This document shows positions 7,772-16,896 of a stretch of DNA of 64,000 bases, one piece after another; within the stretch, counting starts at the first letter, position 1, and every line of letters starts with the position of its first letter. The notes under the pieces were generated by a model that was not told where the DNA came from, ran no database searches, and was given only the letters and a program-made list of their open reading frames with translations. A program made the translations under genes and the position numbers. The DNA is from Leptospiraceae bacterium (GTDB lineage: Bacteria > Spirochaetota > Leptospiria > Leptospirales > Leptospiraceae). Location: assembly GCA_016708435.1 (NCBI GenBank), contig JADJFV010000007.1:1-64000 (forward strand), in the 5' to 3' direction.

Positions 7772-9082
7772 TTACCCGTTCGCGATTCGCATGAATGGAT
7801 GGTCTTCAATCATATGAAGATAGTCTTCGCCGAAGAGTTCGAGTGTGCCTTCGGGTGATTTATAGAATTGTAGAATGGCAGGAACTAACGCATTTTCTTT
7901 TTCGGTGACTGCCACTTTACGCATTTTTTTGGCGAGGATTTCGGCGAGTCTAGAAACTCTGTCTATGTCAGAAACAATTCCCATTTCTTCTAGATTAAAA
8001 CCCTGATGAGCAATTACTTTAACGAAATAATCAGGCATCTTCCAAATTTCGAAGGCTCTTCTTCCAATTTCAATTGAGTCAATTCCAAGTTCATCTCTTT
8101 CTAATTCATAGAGAGACTTTACTCCGAACTCATAGAGCCTGAGAACTTTTAAATATCTTTCGACAAAATTGAGTGCAAGAATATTCATTCCAATTTTACG
8201 AAGGAGTGACACAACGAATATATCCGCCGCCAGTGCTTTTAGTTTTAGAGGAGTTAGAAGATCATAAGAAATCAGGGAGGTTAATACCGGTAAGTCGCGT
8301 AGATACTTTATATAGATAGGATCTTTGAGTGGATTGGCAAGAGTTTTATCGAATTCATTGATCACCATTCGCTTCACAACTTTGATGCCAATCAGAGTAA
8401 TCGCATCTTTTAGGCTGCGAATCGATCCCGATCGACCATAATAGGCTGAATTGGCAGTGCGAATAATTGTGCTTGTAATTGCAATATCAGGACTTAAAAT
8501 TCTCTCAAGTTCAACGATGCCATTATTGGGATCATCTACGTCGAAGTTAACAACATTCGCAAATACCAGTGGAAGATTCGGCAGGCGAATTTTACTCAAG
8601 TCTAATTTTTCAATCTTATCATCAAAAGAGCTAAGGATGTCTCTTCTGCCTAAGACGAGCGCAAACTTTCGAATAACCGTATCTGTCTCAAAAGGTTTTA
8701 CGATATACCCGTGCACTCCAACTTGTAAGACTTGCTTTACAAATGCTCCCTCATTATGACTTGTGATGAGCATGACACGCATCTTTGGATACTGTTTTTT
8801 GATTTCTTTGATGGTTTCCATGCCGTTCATGATTGGCATTTCTTGATCTACGCAAATAATGTCTGGCTTAACGTGCATTTCTTTGAGTTGATTGAGAGCA
8901 TGAAGCCCATCGCCCGCTTCGCCTGAAACATTAAAGCTAAGTTTAGCGAGAGTGCGTTTTAAGGCAGTGCGAAATAGAACACTATCTTCAACTATAAACA
9001 CATTGAAGGGCTCTCGAGTATTGATATTAATACCTAATGGTAATTTTGTAGGACTTGAGCCAAGCACGAAGACACATTGCAA
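7772..9082 (-). CDS. Response regulator with HDOD output domain
   Basis: A 436-residue cytoplasmic signalling protein. The receiver domain spans about residues 26-145, with acidic pair VEDS, phosphoacceptor D79 in DIICVDQEMP and the conserved lysine in YIVKPFE. An HDOD domain follows (about 165-370): LPNLPLVFANVVNF, LSPDIAITSTIIRTANSAYY and ITLIGIKVVKRMVI are typical blocks. HDOD is an HD-like fold without the full metal site, acting in signal output. The first 25 residues are not needed for the receiver, so the true start may be slightly downstream. The exported-protein gene at 9117 lies 34 bp upstream on the same strand, probably in the same transcript. The partner kinase is unknown. Confidence 0.85.
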   Translation of the reverse strand: MQCVFVLGSSPTKLPLGININTREPFNVFIVEDSVLFRTALKRTLAKLSFNVSGEAGDGLHALNQLKEMHVKPDIICVDQEMPIMNGMETIKEIKKQYPKMRVMLITSHNEGAFVKQVLQVGVHGYIVKPFETDTVIRKFALVLGRRDILSSFDDKIEKLDLSKIRLPNLPLVFANVVNFDVDDPNNGIVELERILSPDIAITSTIIRTANSAYYGRSGSIRSLKDAITLIGIKVVKRMVINEFDKTLANPLKDPIYIKYLRDLPVLTSLISYDLLTPLKLKALAADIFVVSLLRKIGMNILALNFVERYLKVLRLYEFGVKSLYELERDELGIDSIEIGRRAFEIWKMPDYFVKVIAHQGFNLEEMGIVSDIDRVSRLAEILAKKMRKVAVTEKENALVPAILQFYKSPEGTLELFGEDYLHMIEDHPFMRIANG

Positions 9083-9116
9083 AATTGTAACGTTCTTGGC
9101 AATCCTTTTTAAAGCC

Positions 9117-11099
9117 TTAAGGTTTTAGAACAAAAATCTTTAGCTCATTCTTAGCTTTTTTGCCTGCAACCCAGATCACGTTTCCATTTACAAGAACAGG
9201 GTCATCTTTTCGATTGAGCCTAGCACTTCCCAGGTCAACGGGGCTATGAATTATTTTTCCAGACGAATTAAAAATCAAATACTCGGTCGTTAAATACATA
9301 TTAGCCGACCACTTTTCGTATAACGCAAGAAATTTGTCTTCGGCAAGTTGAATGAGCTTTGGACGCAGAATATTTTCTTTGTTTTTGTTTTTCAAATCAG
9401 TAAGCCAAATAACGCCAACTCTTTTTTGCGGAAATTTTTTTCCAGAATAATCAACAAAAGAAATTTCAGAAGAATCCTCTCCGTTTGATATGACAACATC
9501 CTTACTGATCATATATGGCATCTGCGAATCTACTTTTATGTCTGGAAAATTTTTTGCGACTTTCAGGAGAAACAAATTTCGAGAGTCATTCAAATAGACT
9601 TCGGCGTTAGCAGGATTAAAATCTCTTTCCCCTGCTCCCAAAACTAAATATCCATCTGGAAGAGAAACTAAATTTCCAAGCTCCGTAAATGTCTTTTGAT
9701 ACATCTTTCCCGCTTTATAGGTAAAAATTAGCTTTGAGCGTTTTTTCTTTGCAATCGAAATCCCGCGGGGAAATGCATCTGCCAAATCTAGGTTCACAAA
9801 ATCGGTTCCGTCAAAAATCAGCCTCTGATCAAAGGAATGTGAGGCTGTCCATGTCTGACTTTCCTCCTTTAAAAAATCCATTGTATCAGAATTGACAATG
9901 AATAAAATTCCACTCTGATGATTGAGTCCGTCTGCTTTGTTCTTATGCTGTGTTTTTCCCAAATGAACAGCGACTTTCCCATTTCCAAAAACTACGCGGG
10001 AAGTCCCTGCTTCTATTGGTTTCATTACATCGAAATTTTCACGGTCTATCTTGGGGCTAAATGATTTTAGCTCCTTACCTTTTGAGTCTAACTTTACTAA
10101 TTTTATATTCGACGAAAAGTCTCCGTCTCGATTCGGCTTTGCAACGACTAAAAAGTAGTTGCCTTTATCATCCTTTGTAAATCCTCCGAAAAGCGGAAAA
10201 TTCGTATTATACACTATTTCATTCTCGGGTTCATAGTTTTCGGCGAATTCCTGAAAATGAACTTTATTTCCTTTAGATTCCATCCAGGCTACTGTTAATT
10301 TACCTCCATCTGAATGACAAACAATATGAGGTGGTGTTCCAGTCATTTCTGCATGAGAATCAGGAGAAATATTTTGCTCTTCTAGCCAACTATCAAATGG
10401 CTCTCCGGGAACAGAAATGGTATAGGTAACTAAATTTTCAGGCGAAGAGGCTCTTTCGATATTTGCTATTTCAGAATCAGGAATAACAGCGAATAGACCC
10501 TTATCAAGAACAACTCCAGCACCGCCATCTTTTGTTAGCCGCAAGGATTGATCTAAACTAAATTTGCCACCAATTAAATCTTTTGCCTTAAAACCTCGGA
10601 CTAAATGGAATTTATTATCAATGATAAAATACAAAGAATGATCGACAGGCTTAGAGGGTTTGAATAAAATCTTTAAGAACTCTTCATAGTTATTAAAATT
10701 CGGTTGGACTTCTCCTGCAAAGCGAGCAATTAAATGGAATGCTGGATACTCGACTGAAGATAGACCGGTGATTGTATAACGTTGCAATTCAATTCCTTCC
10801 GCTCTATATTTTTCATCGTATTTGACTTGAGCAAAAATTTCAGGTGTAATTTCTTCTGTAGTATCTTTGTAACCATTGTATTCTTTCCAAATTTTTGGAC
10901 CTGTAACTGTCAAAGTAAAAGAGCCAGAGGCAGCAGTCTCATTTTTAACAAGGAAAGGCTTCTTAATCTTTACTGATTGTGCTTGTAAGCAAATAGGAAT
11001 TAGACTCAGAAATAGAACAATTCCATTACCTAGAATTTTTACTAGGTTGAATTCATTTTTCTCTCTTTTTTTAAAATAAATTAATTTTAAATTTTTCAT
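9117..11099 (-). CDS. Large exported protein, probably beta-propeller-like
   Basis: A 660-residue protein with an N-terminal signal peptide (VKILGNGIVLFLSLIPIC then LQAQS, about residues 20-42). The mature part is beta-rich, with recurring strand-turn patterns such as GGKLTVAWMESKGNKVHF, GNYFLVVAKPN and DGYLVLGAG that suggest propeller blades. I cannot name a family. It ends 34 bp before the REC-HDOD gene on the same strand, so the two are probably cotranscribed. The start ATG at 11099 follows a GAGG at short spacing. It probably acts in the periplasm or at the surface. Confidence 0.65.
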   Translation of the reverse strand: MKNLKLIYFKKREKNEFNLVKILGNGIVLFLSLIPICLQAQSVKIKKPFLVKNETAASGSFTLTVTGPKIWKEYNGYKDTTEEITPEIFAQVKYDEKYRAEGIELQRYTITGLSSVEYPAFHLIARFAGEVQPNFNNYEEFLKILFKPSKPVDHSLYFIIDNKFHLVRGFKAKDLIGGKFSLDQSLRLTKDGGAGVVLDKGLFAVIPDSEIANIERASSPENLVTYTISVPGEPFDSWLEEQNISPDSHAEMTGTPPHIVCHSDGGKLTVAWMESKGNKVHFQEFAENYEPENEIVYNTNFPLFGGFTKDDKGNYFLVVAKPNRDGDFSSNIKLVKLDSKGKELKSFSPKIDRENFDVMKPIEAGTSRVVFGNGKVAVHLGKTQHKNKADGLNHQSGILFIVNSDTMDFLKEESQTWTASHSFDQRLIFDGTDFVNLDLADAFPRGISIAKKKRSKLIFTYKAGKMYQKTFTELGNLVSLPDGYLVLGAGERDFNPANAEVYLNDSRNLFLLKVAKNFPDIKVDSQMPYMISKDVVISNGEDSSEISFVDYSGKKFPQKRVGVIWLTDLKNKNKENILRPKLIQLAEDKFLALYEKWSANMYLTTEYLIFNSSGKIIHSPVDLGSARLNRKDDPVLVNGNVIWVAGKKAKNELKIFVLKP

Positions 11100-11589
11100 T
11101 AGTACCTCAGGGAGGTTACACTACTAGATTTCTTGATTCACTCAAGCATTTTTTACCAATTAAAGAATTGAGTTAAGAAAAAAATTATTTCAAAAAGCAA
11201 GCATTCGACTTCCGTTAATTAAATTAATTTCTTATTTATGTTTTGAAATTGCAAAAAAGGACTTCTTCTTTTGTTTAAAAGGTTGGTAATTATATTTTTA
11301 ATACAAAGAGGTTAAGCACTATTACTCACTAAGTGAAATATAAAAAGAATTCTAAATGCGTTTGCAATATAATTACAAAGAAAGAATTTCTGATGCTTAA
11401 TAGTAGCTGGCATAAGAAAGAAAGTAATTTCATTTGCCCGCATTATACGAGAATTAAAATGAATAATAGAATTTCCTCTAGTAGAAGAGGTTTTATCTAC
11501 AATTCCAAAAAAAAATTTCTAAGCTTACATAGAATAGTTTACTTTACTTCCATTAGCACTCAAATTTAATAATTATTTGGAAGGAATTT
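11100..11589. other. 490-bp intergenic region without a convincing gene
   Basis: An AT-rich stretch between the divergent exported-protein and histidine-kinase genes. It contains a short hairpin with CCTCT/AGAGG arms near 11475 and a palindrome-like TTAATTAAATTAA near 11215. A 78-codon open frame at 11333-11569 has poor amino-acid composition, no ATG start and no ribosome site, so I do not call it. Promoters for both neighbours must lie here. Confidence 0.5.
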
Positions 11590-13356
11590 ATGAATTATAA
11601 AAAACAAAGGACAATCTTAATAGTAGATGATGATCCTTTCACCTGTACTGCCACTGAACAAATTGTCAGAAGTTTCGGTTATTCTACAGTAACCGCTTTT
11701 ACTGGTGCTCAAGCAATTCATATGTTCCAGAGTAACGAAGTAGATTTAATATTGATGGATGTTGAGCTTGGTTTTGATTCAAATGGACCTGAGTTCGCAC
11801 GGCAAATTTTAGCTATGCGGGAAGTGCCGATACTTTTTTATTCCGCTTACAATGAACCAGATATTATAAAGAAAACAGAGCATATAGCTTCTTATGGCTA
11901 TATACTAAAAGGATCTTCGATCACGATGCTTGGCACATCAATTCAAATAGCATTGAATCTTTTTGACAGTTCCCTAAAAATGAAAAATGAAAAAAGATAT
12001 CGCGAATTGATTTCGAATTTAGATACAGGGATTCTAGTCTATTCGCCTGATACTTCGATTATTCTAACAAATTCGAAAGCAGAAGAGATTTTAGGATTGA
12101 GCGAAGATCAATTGAAAGGCAAAATTGCATTCGATTCGCATTGGAAATTTATAAATGAGGATAATAGTCCTTTACTTGTAGATGATTATCCTGTTAATTT
12201 AATTCGATCAAAAATGATCTCAATAAAAAACAAAGTCATTGGCGTATTTAGACAAAACAATCGCGATATATTATGGTTATCCATAACAGGGTTTCCCTTT
12301 CTCGATACAAATGGAAATTTAGAAGAAATCATCATAAGTTTCATTGACATCACAGAAAGAAAAAAATCAGAGAGGACATTACTCGAAAGCGAAAAGAAAT
12401 TTCGTAGTTATATCGAGTCCGCATTAGATGGTGTATTTGTCACCAACAAGGAAGGCTTCTATCAAGAAGTAAACCACGCGGCTGCTCAACTTTTGGGCTA
12501 TACGAGAAATGAGTTACTGCAAATGCATTTTACCGAAACGGTTCCAGAGGAAACAGTTGAGAACGCAAAATCGGGATATACCACACTTTTAGAAGAAGGT
12601 GTGTTCACAACCGAAGTTATCTTCCAAAGAAAGGATGGATCTAGGTTTACAGGAATTCTTAGCTCTACAAAAATTAGCGAAGATCAATATCTAGGTCTAG
12701 TAAAAGATATTACAGAGAGAAAAGTCGCAGAGGAAAATGTTCATAAGCTACTAGCTGAAAAGGAAATCATTCTAAAAGAAATTCATCACCGAATCAAAAA
12801 CAATATGTATAGTGTGTATGGGCTCTTGCAATTGCAATCCCAAACACTAAAGGAAGACAATGCAGCAGCCGCCGCTCTCGAAGATGCAGCTATTCGAATA
12901 CAGAGCATGATGCTCTTGTATGATAAGTTGTATCAGTCAGAGCAATTTACTGACCTTTTAATTGAGGAATACATTTCGCCCTTGGTAGATGAAGTTATTG
13001 AAAACTTCCCAAACATTGTGCCTATCCGAGTAATAAAAGAGATTGGTGACATTGTGCTAGACGCAAAAAGACTCTCGAACATAGGGATTATTTTAAATGA
13101 ACTTCTTACAAATATTATGAAATATGCATTCAAGGGAAGAAGTGAGGGGCTAATTAGAGTATCCGCTCAGATGGTGGAAGACAAGGTAGTCATACTAGTT
13201 CAAGATAATGGAATAGGAATACCAGAAGGAATTGACTTTGCAAATTCCACTGGCTTTGGTCTAAAGCTCATAGCAATGCTAACAAAACAAATAGAAGGAA
13301 AAGGAAAAATTGAGCGCGAGAATGGAACCACAGTGCATTTAGAATTTATCAAATAA
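11590..13356 (+). CDS. Hybrid sensor kinase: REC-PAS-PAS-HisKA_2-HATPase
   Basis: A 588-residue soluble sensor kinase. Order: receiver (residues 8-125, TILIVDDDP, phosphoacceptor D57 in LILMDVELG), two PAS domains (about 135-255 and 270-380, each ending in a DITERK motif), a HisKA_2-type dimerisation domain whose phospho-histidine lies in KEIHHRIKNNMYSV (about residue 400), and an ATPase domain with NELLTNIMKYAF and DNGIGIPEG. In the receiver, the usual KP after the last strand is replaced by KGSS. The receiver at the N-terminus suggests the kinase is itself a phosphorelay target. There is no membrane segment. The ATG is preceded by GGAAGG. Its end overlaps polB by 8 bp, tail to tail. Confidence 0.9.
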   Translation: MNYKKQRTILIVDDDPFTCTATEQIVRSFGYSTVTAFTGAQAIHMFQSNEVDLILMDVELGFDSNGPEFARQILAMREVPILFYSAYNEPDIIKKTEHIASYGYILKGSSITMLGTSIQIALNLFDSSLKMKNEKRYRELISNLDTGILVYSPDTSIILTNSKAEEILGLSEDQLKGKIAFDSHWKFINEDNSPLLVDDYPVNLIRSKMISIKNKVIGVFRQNNRDILWLSITGFPFLDTNGNLEEIIISFIDITERKKSERTLLESEKKFRSYIESALDGVFVTNKEGFYQEVNHAAAQLLGYTRNELLQMHFTETVPEETVENAKSGYTTLLEEGVFTTEVIFQRKDGSRFTGILSSTKISEDQYLGLVKDITERKVAEENVHKLLAEKEIILKEIHHRIKNNMYSVYGLLQLQSQTLKEDNAAAAALEDAAIRIQSMMLLYDKLYQSEQFTDLLIEEYISPLVDEVIENFPNIVPIRVIKEIGDIVLDAKRLSNIGIILNELLTNIMKYAFKGRSEGLIRVSAQMVEDKVVILVQDNGIGIPEGIDFANSTGFGLKLIAMLTKQIEGKGKIERENGTTVHLEFIK

Positions 13357-15643
13357 ACTCAAACAACATCTGCCTGCCAGGGGTTAATCGAAAGTAGCCT
13401 TCGGGTGCAAAGTTTTCCCAGATTTCCTGGAAGGCATCCCAGAGCTGGCGGGTGTAATAGTCTATATCATAAGGACAAATAGAAGAGCCAAGACTAAGCT
13501 TTGCGATTTCTTCTGCGAGATAACGTTTTGATTTATCGGGATGATTTTCTTTTAAAACTATATAGCGAATTTTTTCGCCGGGCTCGACTGTGATTTTCTG
13601 GGTTTCTAATTGTTGCAAAGAAAGAAAGCTAGCATTCTCGACTGTGTATTCTTCGATTGATTTTCCAATTGTTTTACGTAAAAGTAAATCCTTCCACAAA
13701 ACATTTCCTGATTCTAATTTTTTCTGCCAGAGCCCAAATGTATAATGCATTTCTTGGTGTAAATTCTTCAACTCTACAATCGTGTTTGCCCTACGCATAA
13801 TATCGAGTAACTCCAACTGCATATCTTTTACAAAATTAGGTGTATCCTTTCGTCTTGCGGCAAGACCTCGCATTTTAATTTCCCCATTGGAAAATTTTCC
13901 GAAGTAACGATTAGAAACTGGTAGTAGTGGATCTATTTTAGAAGGAGGATAGACTAGCCATTTATAAATTCCCTCGATCGCCATTGTGATATTTGTCTCT
14001 CGAGTTATGGTATCGCATAATTCAACTAGCTCAGTCTCCTTTATCTCAGATGAATCTCTCCTCTGTATAAAGATACAATCTGTGATAGCATGGGATAAAT
14101 AGTAATTTGCCTCTTCTGCTTTCTCCTTTGCGGTGAGTAAAATATCCCGACCAAAAGCGGTTACTGACTCATGACTTTCAATTCGTCCAAACTTTGCATT
14201 GCGATATCCCAGGTAGCCAAATGAAGTTACAAGCATCCACTTTAAACTATTTTGTTTTGCATCGGCAAACGCGTATTCTTCGCCAGTGGTGACTTTTTTT
14301 CTCTCCTTATAATACTTTCTTCTCGAAAGTATTTTCTCTAGTGCAAGCGAAACAACCCCTCTTCTCTTACTGCAAATCCGATAGCCGGCACCGGGAACTC
14401 GCTTACTCACTTCTTCCTCCTTACAGCATTGACATAGAACTGTCTCGGGGGATAAGTTGTGTAAGACCATGATAGTTGGATACATCTGAGCAAAATCAAG
14501 CTGTGCCATGTTTTCAAATACGATTCCCAGTGATGTATCCGGCTGAAATATTAACCCACCTTTATCAATTCGAAGAAGTTCATAGAATGTCTTGGGGTCT
14601 TCGACTTTTGATTTCTGCCAGGGAACTAAATAACCCTGCTGTAAGGCAACATCTGTTTCTATTGCGGTTAACGCTGTTCCTGTAGATGCCCTCGCCATTC
14701 GCTGCATGGGTAGCCTGCTAATACGGGATAATTCCATTATGCCTCTAAGCTCTGCCTCTTTGTACACAAAGCTATTCGCGCGATCGATATGCCAGCGTCC
14801 TAAAAGCGGATACGAAGGCGCACGATAGATCATAGCTCCATAAGTATTAAAGCTTGTGCCTTTGCGGATTATCTGTCTTGTATGAATCGATGTTTCATCC
14901 CGATCTAATTTCAAACGAATGCGAAAACTCTGAGCATAAGAAAACAGAGTCGGAAAAATTACCTGATCCCCATACGAAGACAATATCACATCGGGATCTT
15001 CGTTAACCATTATCTTATTTAACTCCCACAAACTTTCTTTAGGTCTATCAAAACCTAATTCGTATTTTCTATCGGCAATTTTAATAACTAGTGGATTACT
15101 CTTATTTAACGCTATCCTGTGATTTTCCTTAAGAGAAAATTCCATGATTTTTAACTTTGGAATTTCATACTCACAGGCATCAATGTCATCACCCGTTTCT
15201 ATTTTCAAAATTCGATTCACACTCCCCTTTTTCTCATATTCGATTTTTACATGTGCCAGAGGAAATACTTTCTTATAATAAGAATACCCCGTCGGAACTT
15301 CAATGTCCGTGTGGTATATATCCATTTTCCCGTAAAAGGCATAGAGTCGATTTAAAATTTTACGCATGACAGATGGCTTAGAAATTACTACCTTCAAAAC
15401 CCGAACTTCCCTGTTCGCATAAAAATGCTTCTTAGTTACCCATACAGGTCTCTCCTTCAAAGCATTGTAAAACAATATCCGCTTGACGACCTTCTCGAGT
15501 AATACCCTCGGTCCATCTAAATATATCTCGGGATAAAATGTATCAAGAAATAAATGCGGCTTACCATCCTTATCCAAAATCCATACATGCACCTCTTCCT
15601 CTACATTGTATATATCAAATAAAAATCCTTCTATTGTATTCAT
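13349..15643 (-). CDS. polB: Family B DNA polymerase with eroded proofreading site
   Basis: A 764-residue DNA polymerase close in size to bacterial Pol II. Polymerase motif A is LDFAQMYPT (D383). Motif B is KQNSLKWMLVTSFGYLGY (464-480 region). Motif C is HAITDCIFI, where the canonical YGDTDS has become xxITDC: the second, metal-binding aspartate is kept (D522) and the first is isoleucine (I520). The exonuclease site looks dead: the position of DIE reads SLK (170-172), the exo II block SSYGDQVIFPTL lacks its aspartate, and exo III reads YKEAEL. A CQCC cluster at 404-407 plus C424 could bind a metal. Loss of proofreading suggests damage bypass rather than replication. It is downstream of a small gene and a RecA-fold-like gene on the same strand, probably one operon. 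Alternative: an archaeal PolB2-like inactive relative. Confidence 0.88.
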   Translation of the reverse strand: MNTIEGFLFDIYNVEEEVHVWILDKDGKPHLFLDTFYPEIYLDGPRVLLEKVVKRILFYNALKERPVWVTKKHFYANREVRVLKVVISKPSVMRKILNRLYAFYGKMDIYHTDIEVPTGYSYYKKVFPLAHVKIEYEKKGSVNRILKIETGDDIDACEYEIPKLKIMEFSLKENHRIALNKSNPLVIKIADRKYELGFDRPKESLWELNKIMVNEDPDVILSSYGDQVIFPTLFSYAQSFRIRLKLDRDETSIHTRQIIRKGTSFNTYGAMIYRAPSYPLLGRWHIDRANSFVYKEAELRGIMELSRISRLPMQRMARASTGTALTAIETDVALQQGYLVPWQKSKVEDPKTFYELLRIDKGGLIFQPDTSLGIVFENMAQLDFAQMYPTIMVLHNLSPETVLCQCCKEEEVSKRVPGAGYRICSKRRGVVSLALEKILSRRKYYKERKKVTTGEEYAFADAKQNSLKWMLVTSFGYLGYRNAKFGRIESHESVTAFGRDILLTAKEKAEEANYYLSHAITDCIFIQRRDSSEIKETELVELCDTITRETNITMAIEGIYKWLVYPPSKIDPLLPVSNRYFGKFSNGEIKMRGLAARRKDTPNFVKDMQLELLDIMRRANTIVELKNLHQEMHYTFGLWQKKLESGNVLWKDLLLRKTIGKSIEEYTVENASFLSLQQLETQKITVEPGEKIRYIVLKENHPDKSKRYLAEEIAKLSLGSSICPYDIDYYTRQLWDAFQEIWENFAPEGYFRLTPGRQMLFEFI

Positions 15644-15648
15644 AATTC

Positions 15649-15853
15649 TGTCATTTCGAACCTACGAAGGTGTTGGATTTGCGACTAAGTAAATGGGGGG
15701 ATACATCAGTTTGTGCGAAGTAGCTCTAGCGTGAGAAATCTATTTTGCAAACATAGTATTAGGTTTATCTTATACTTTTTTTGTAAGATAGACCTCTCAC
15801 TATTTTTTACCCTGCGCATACGCTCTATTTTCCTTTGCATGTTCGAGGTGACA
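15649..15853. repeat. R5 inverted-repeat element, copy A
   Basis: A 205-bp element bounded by TGTCATTTCGAAC (15649-15661) and GTTCGAGGTGACA (15841-15853). It has an inner pair of inverted blocks, GTGAGAAATCTAT and ATAGACCTCTCAC. It begins six bases upstream of the polB start codon, so it separates polB from the small gene and may carry or block its promoter. Copies B and C are at 26676-26776 and 48718-48842. Confidence 0.75.
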
Positions 15854-15870
15854 GTCGTCACCCTTCCCCT

Positions 15871-16184
15871 TTACTCTGTGTCGGAGCCTGTGGTGAGCCT
15901 GTCGAATCCATGACTCTGTGGCAAATCTCCTCCCTTCTTCAACCTCTCAATTTCAGCGAGTGCTGCGTTGAGCTTTTTGGCGAGCTGGATATGCATGATC
16001 ATAGACATTGAATCAAATGGATTGGGGCTAGCGCCATTACCCCCGCTTGTATCTGGGTTTTCGCATATCGTATAAGCTCATCAAATATCTCCCTGTCATC
16101 TCTTCTAAGCGCCCTCCTAAAATCGTCTAACCTGTCACCAGTCGCGTCCACCGCTCTCGAATAAGGTATTACCGTTCTTCCCAT
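15871..16184 (-). pseudogene. Small helical protein of the polB cluster, frameshifted
   Basis: Starts at the ATG 16182-16184, directly after a strong Shine-Dalgarno (AGGAGG at 16190-16195), and reads MGRTVIPYSRAVDATGDRLD and so on to QAGVMA. The frame then ends at 15999. Removing one GC from the GGCGCTAG at about 16037 restores a second frame reading ASPNPFDSMSMIMHIQLAKK and LNAALAEIERLKK, which looks like the genuine C-terminal helix. That frame stops at 15871, with its tail (LPQSHGFDRL) encoded by an R1 repeat. The gene overlaps the upstream RecA-like gene by 50 bp, which supports translational coupling. The function is unknown; the position suggests an accessory to the polymerase. A sequencing error is possible. 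Confidence 0.6.
15873..15924. repeat. R1 repeat split by a second repeat motif
   Basis: R1 halves ACTCTGTGTC and TGACTCTGTGGCAA flank the insert GGAGCCTGTGGTGAGCCTG TCGAATCCA. The unit encodes the C-terminal tail of the restored frame of the small polB-cluster gene. Confidence 0.55.
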
Positions 16185-16842
16185 TCTCTCCTCCTGCAAT
16201 TTCTAATCTGTATTGTGTATGTCCTACTACCGTGTTTTTGTAAGAGACCTCAAATCGCTGAAAGGTCTCCCGTCCAAGGGTTAATGTGTTGTATTCCCAA
16301 TTCGCATTCGCTGAGGCAACAAGCCTGGGGAATAAAAACTGAAATGTCTTGTGCTTGTATTTTCTAGGTTCTACGGCTACTATCGGTATTCCGCTAGCTT
16401 GCATTGCTTCAAATACGGATATTAATTTTTCCAAAAGAAAAAATCCCTCCTGCCTCTTGACATCCCCATCAAAAAATTGCTTCGAAGGAGCTAATACAAA
16501 GTAAATGTCCGAAGCCGACTTCCGCCGATTCAATATCCCGAGGCAAACATCAAGTATCTGGTATGGCGTAAACGCTCGCTGCACACTCCCCGTATCCAAA
16601 AACAACTGCACATCCCCACCGAGTAAACTCACCTCCTCCATCATACGATACACGTTAAACCGAATCGCACAATCAATCACATGCACACGATAACCCATCC
16701 CAATCAAATGCGCAATCCAGGAATGCGCTAGACGATATATCTCCGCATTGCCCGTAAGCACCCCAAGACTCGACATATCCCATGTCCGAATCACCTTCCC
16801 AAGAGCCAACCTGTCCGTCCGATAAATAGATACACCTTTCAT
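16135..16842 (-). CDS. RecA-fold-like protein of the polB cluster, nucleotide site not apparent
   Basis: A 235-residue protein from the ATG at 16840-16842; the open frame continues upstream into palindromic DNA, but a promoter ends just before this ATG, so I take this start. The pattern of strands and helices (SLGVLTGNAEIYRLAHSW, YRVHVIDCAIRF, DIYFVLAPSKQF, IPIVAVEPRKY) resembles the RecA/RadA core. The Walker A position lacks GK[TS], and the Walker B strand has no acidic end, so ATP hydrolysis is doubtful. Location upstream of a small helical gene and a proofreading-deficient polymerase parallels ImuA upstream of ImuB-DnaE2. A role in loading or activating the polymerase at damaged DNA is inference. 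The RecA-fold call itself is a moderate-confidence reading. Confidence 0.6.
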   Translation of the reverse strand: MKGVSIYRTDRLALGKVIRTWDMSSLGVLTGNAEIYRLAHSWIAHLIGMGYRVHVIDCAIRFNVYRMMEEVSLLGGDVQLFLDTGSVQRAFTPYQILDVCLGILNRRKSASDIYFVLAPSKQFFDGDVKRQEGFFLLEKLISVFEAMQASGIPIVAVEPRKYKHKTFQFLFPRLVASANANWEYNTLTLGRETFQRFEVSYKNTVVGHTQYRLEIAGGENGKNGNTLFESGGRDW

Positions 16843-16848
16843 ATGTTT

Positions 16849-16877
16849 AGTATAACAAACACCCATACATATGTAAA
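16849..16877 (-). promoter_or_regulatory. Promoter of the RecA-like/polB cluster, predicted leaderless
   Basis: On the minus strand, -35 TTTACA (16872-16877) and -10 TATACT (16849-16854) are separated by exactly 17 bp. The expected transcription start falls about seven bases after the -10 box, on or next to the A of the ATG at 16842, which predicts an mRNA with almost no leader. No ribosome-binding site is seen in the space, in agreement. Confidence 0.5.
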
Positions 16878-16896
16878 GCTTTTTTATCTGGGCGTT

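Noticed and set aside
11333..11569. 78-codon open frame between exported protein and kinase
   Set aside because: Non-ATG start, no ribosome site and composition unlike the neighbouring genes.
15713..15913. 66-codon open frame across R5 copy A
   Set aside because: It reads through repeat DNA only.
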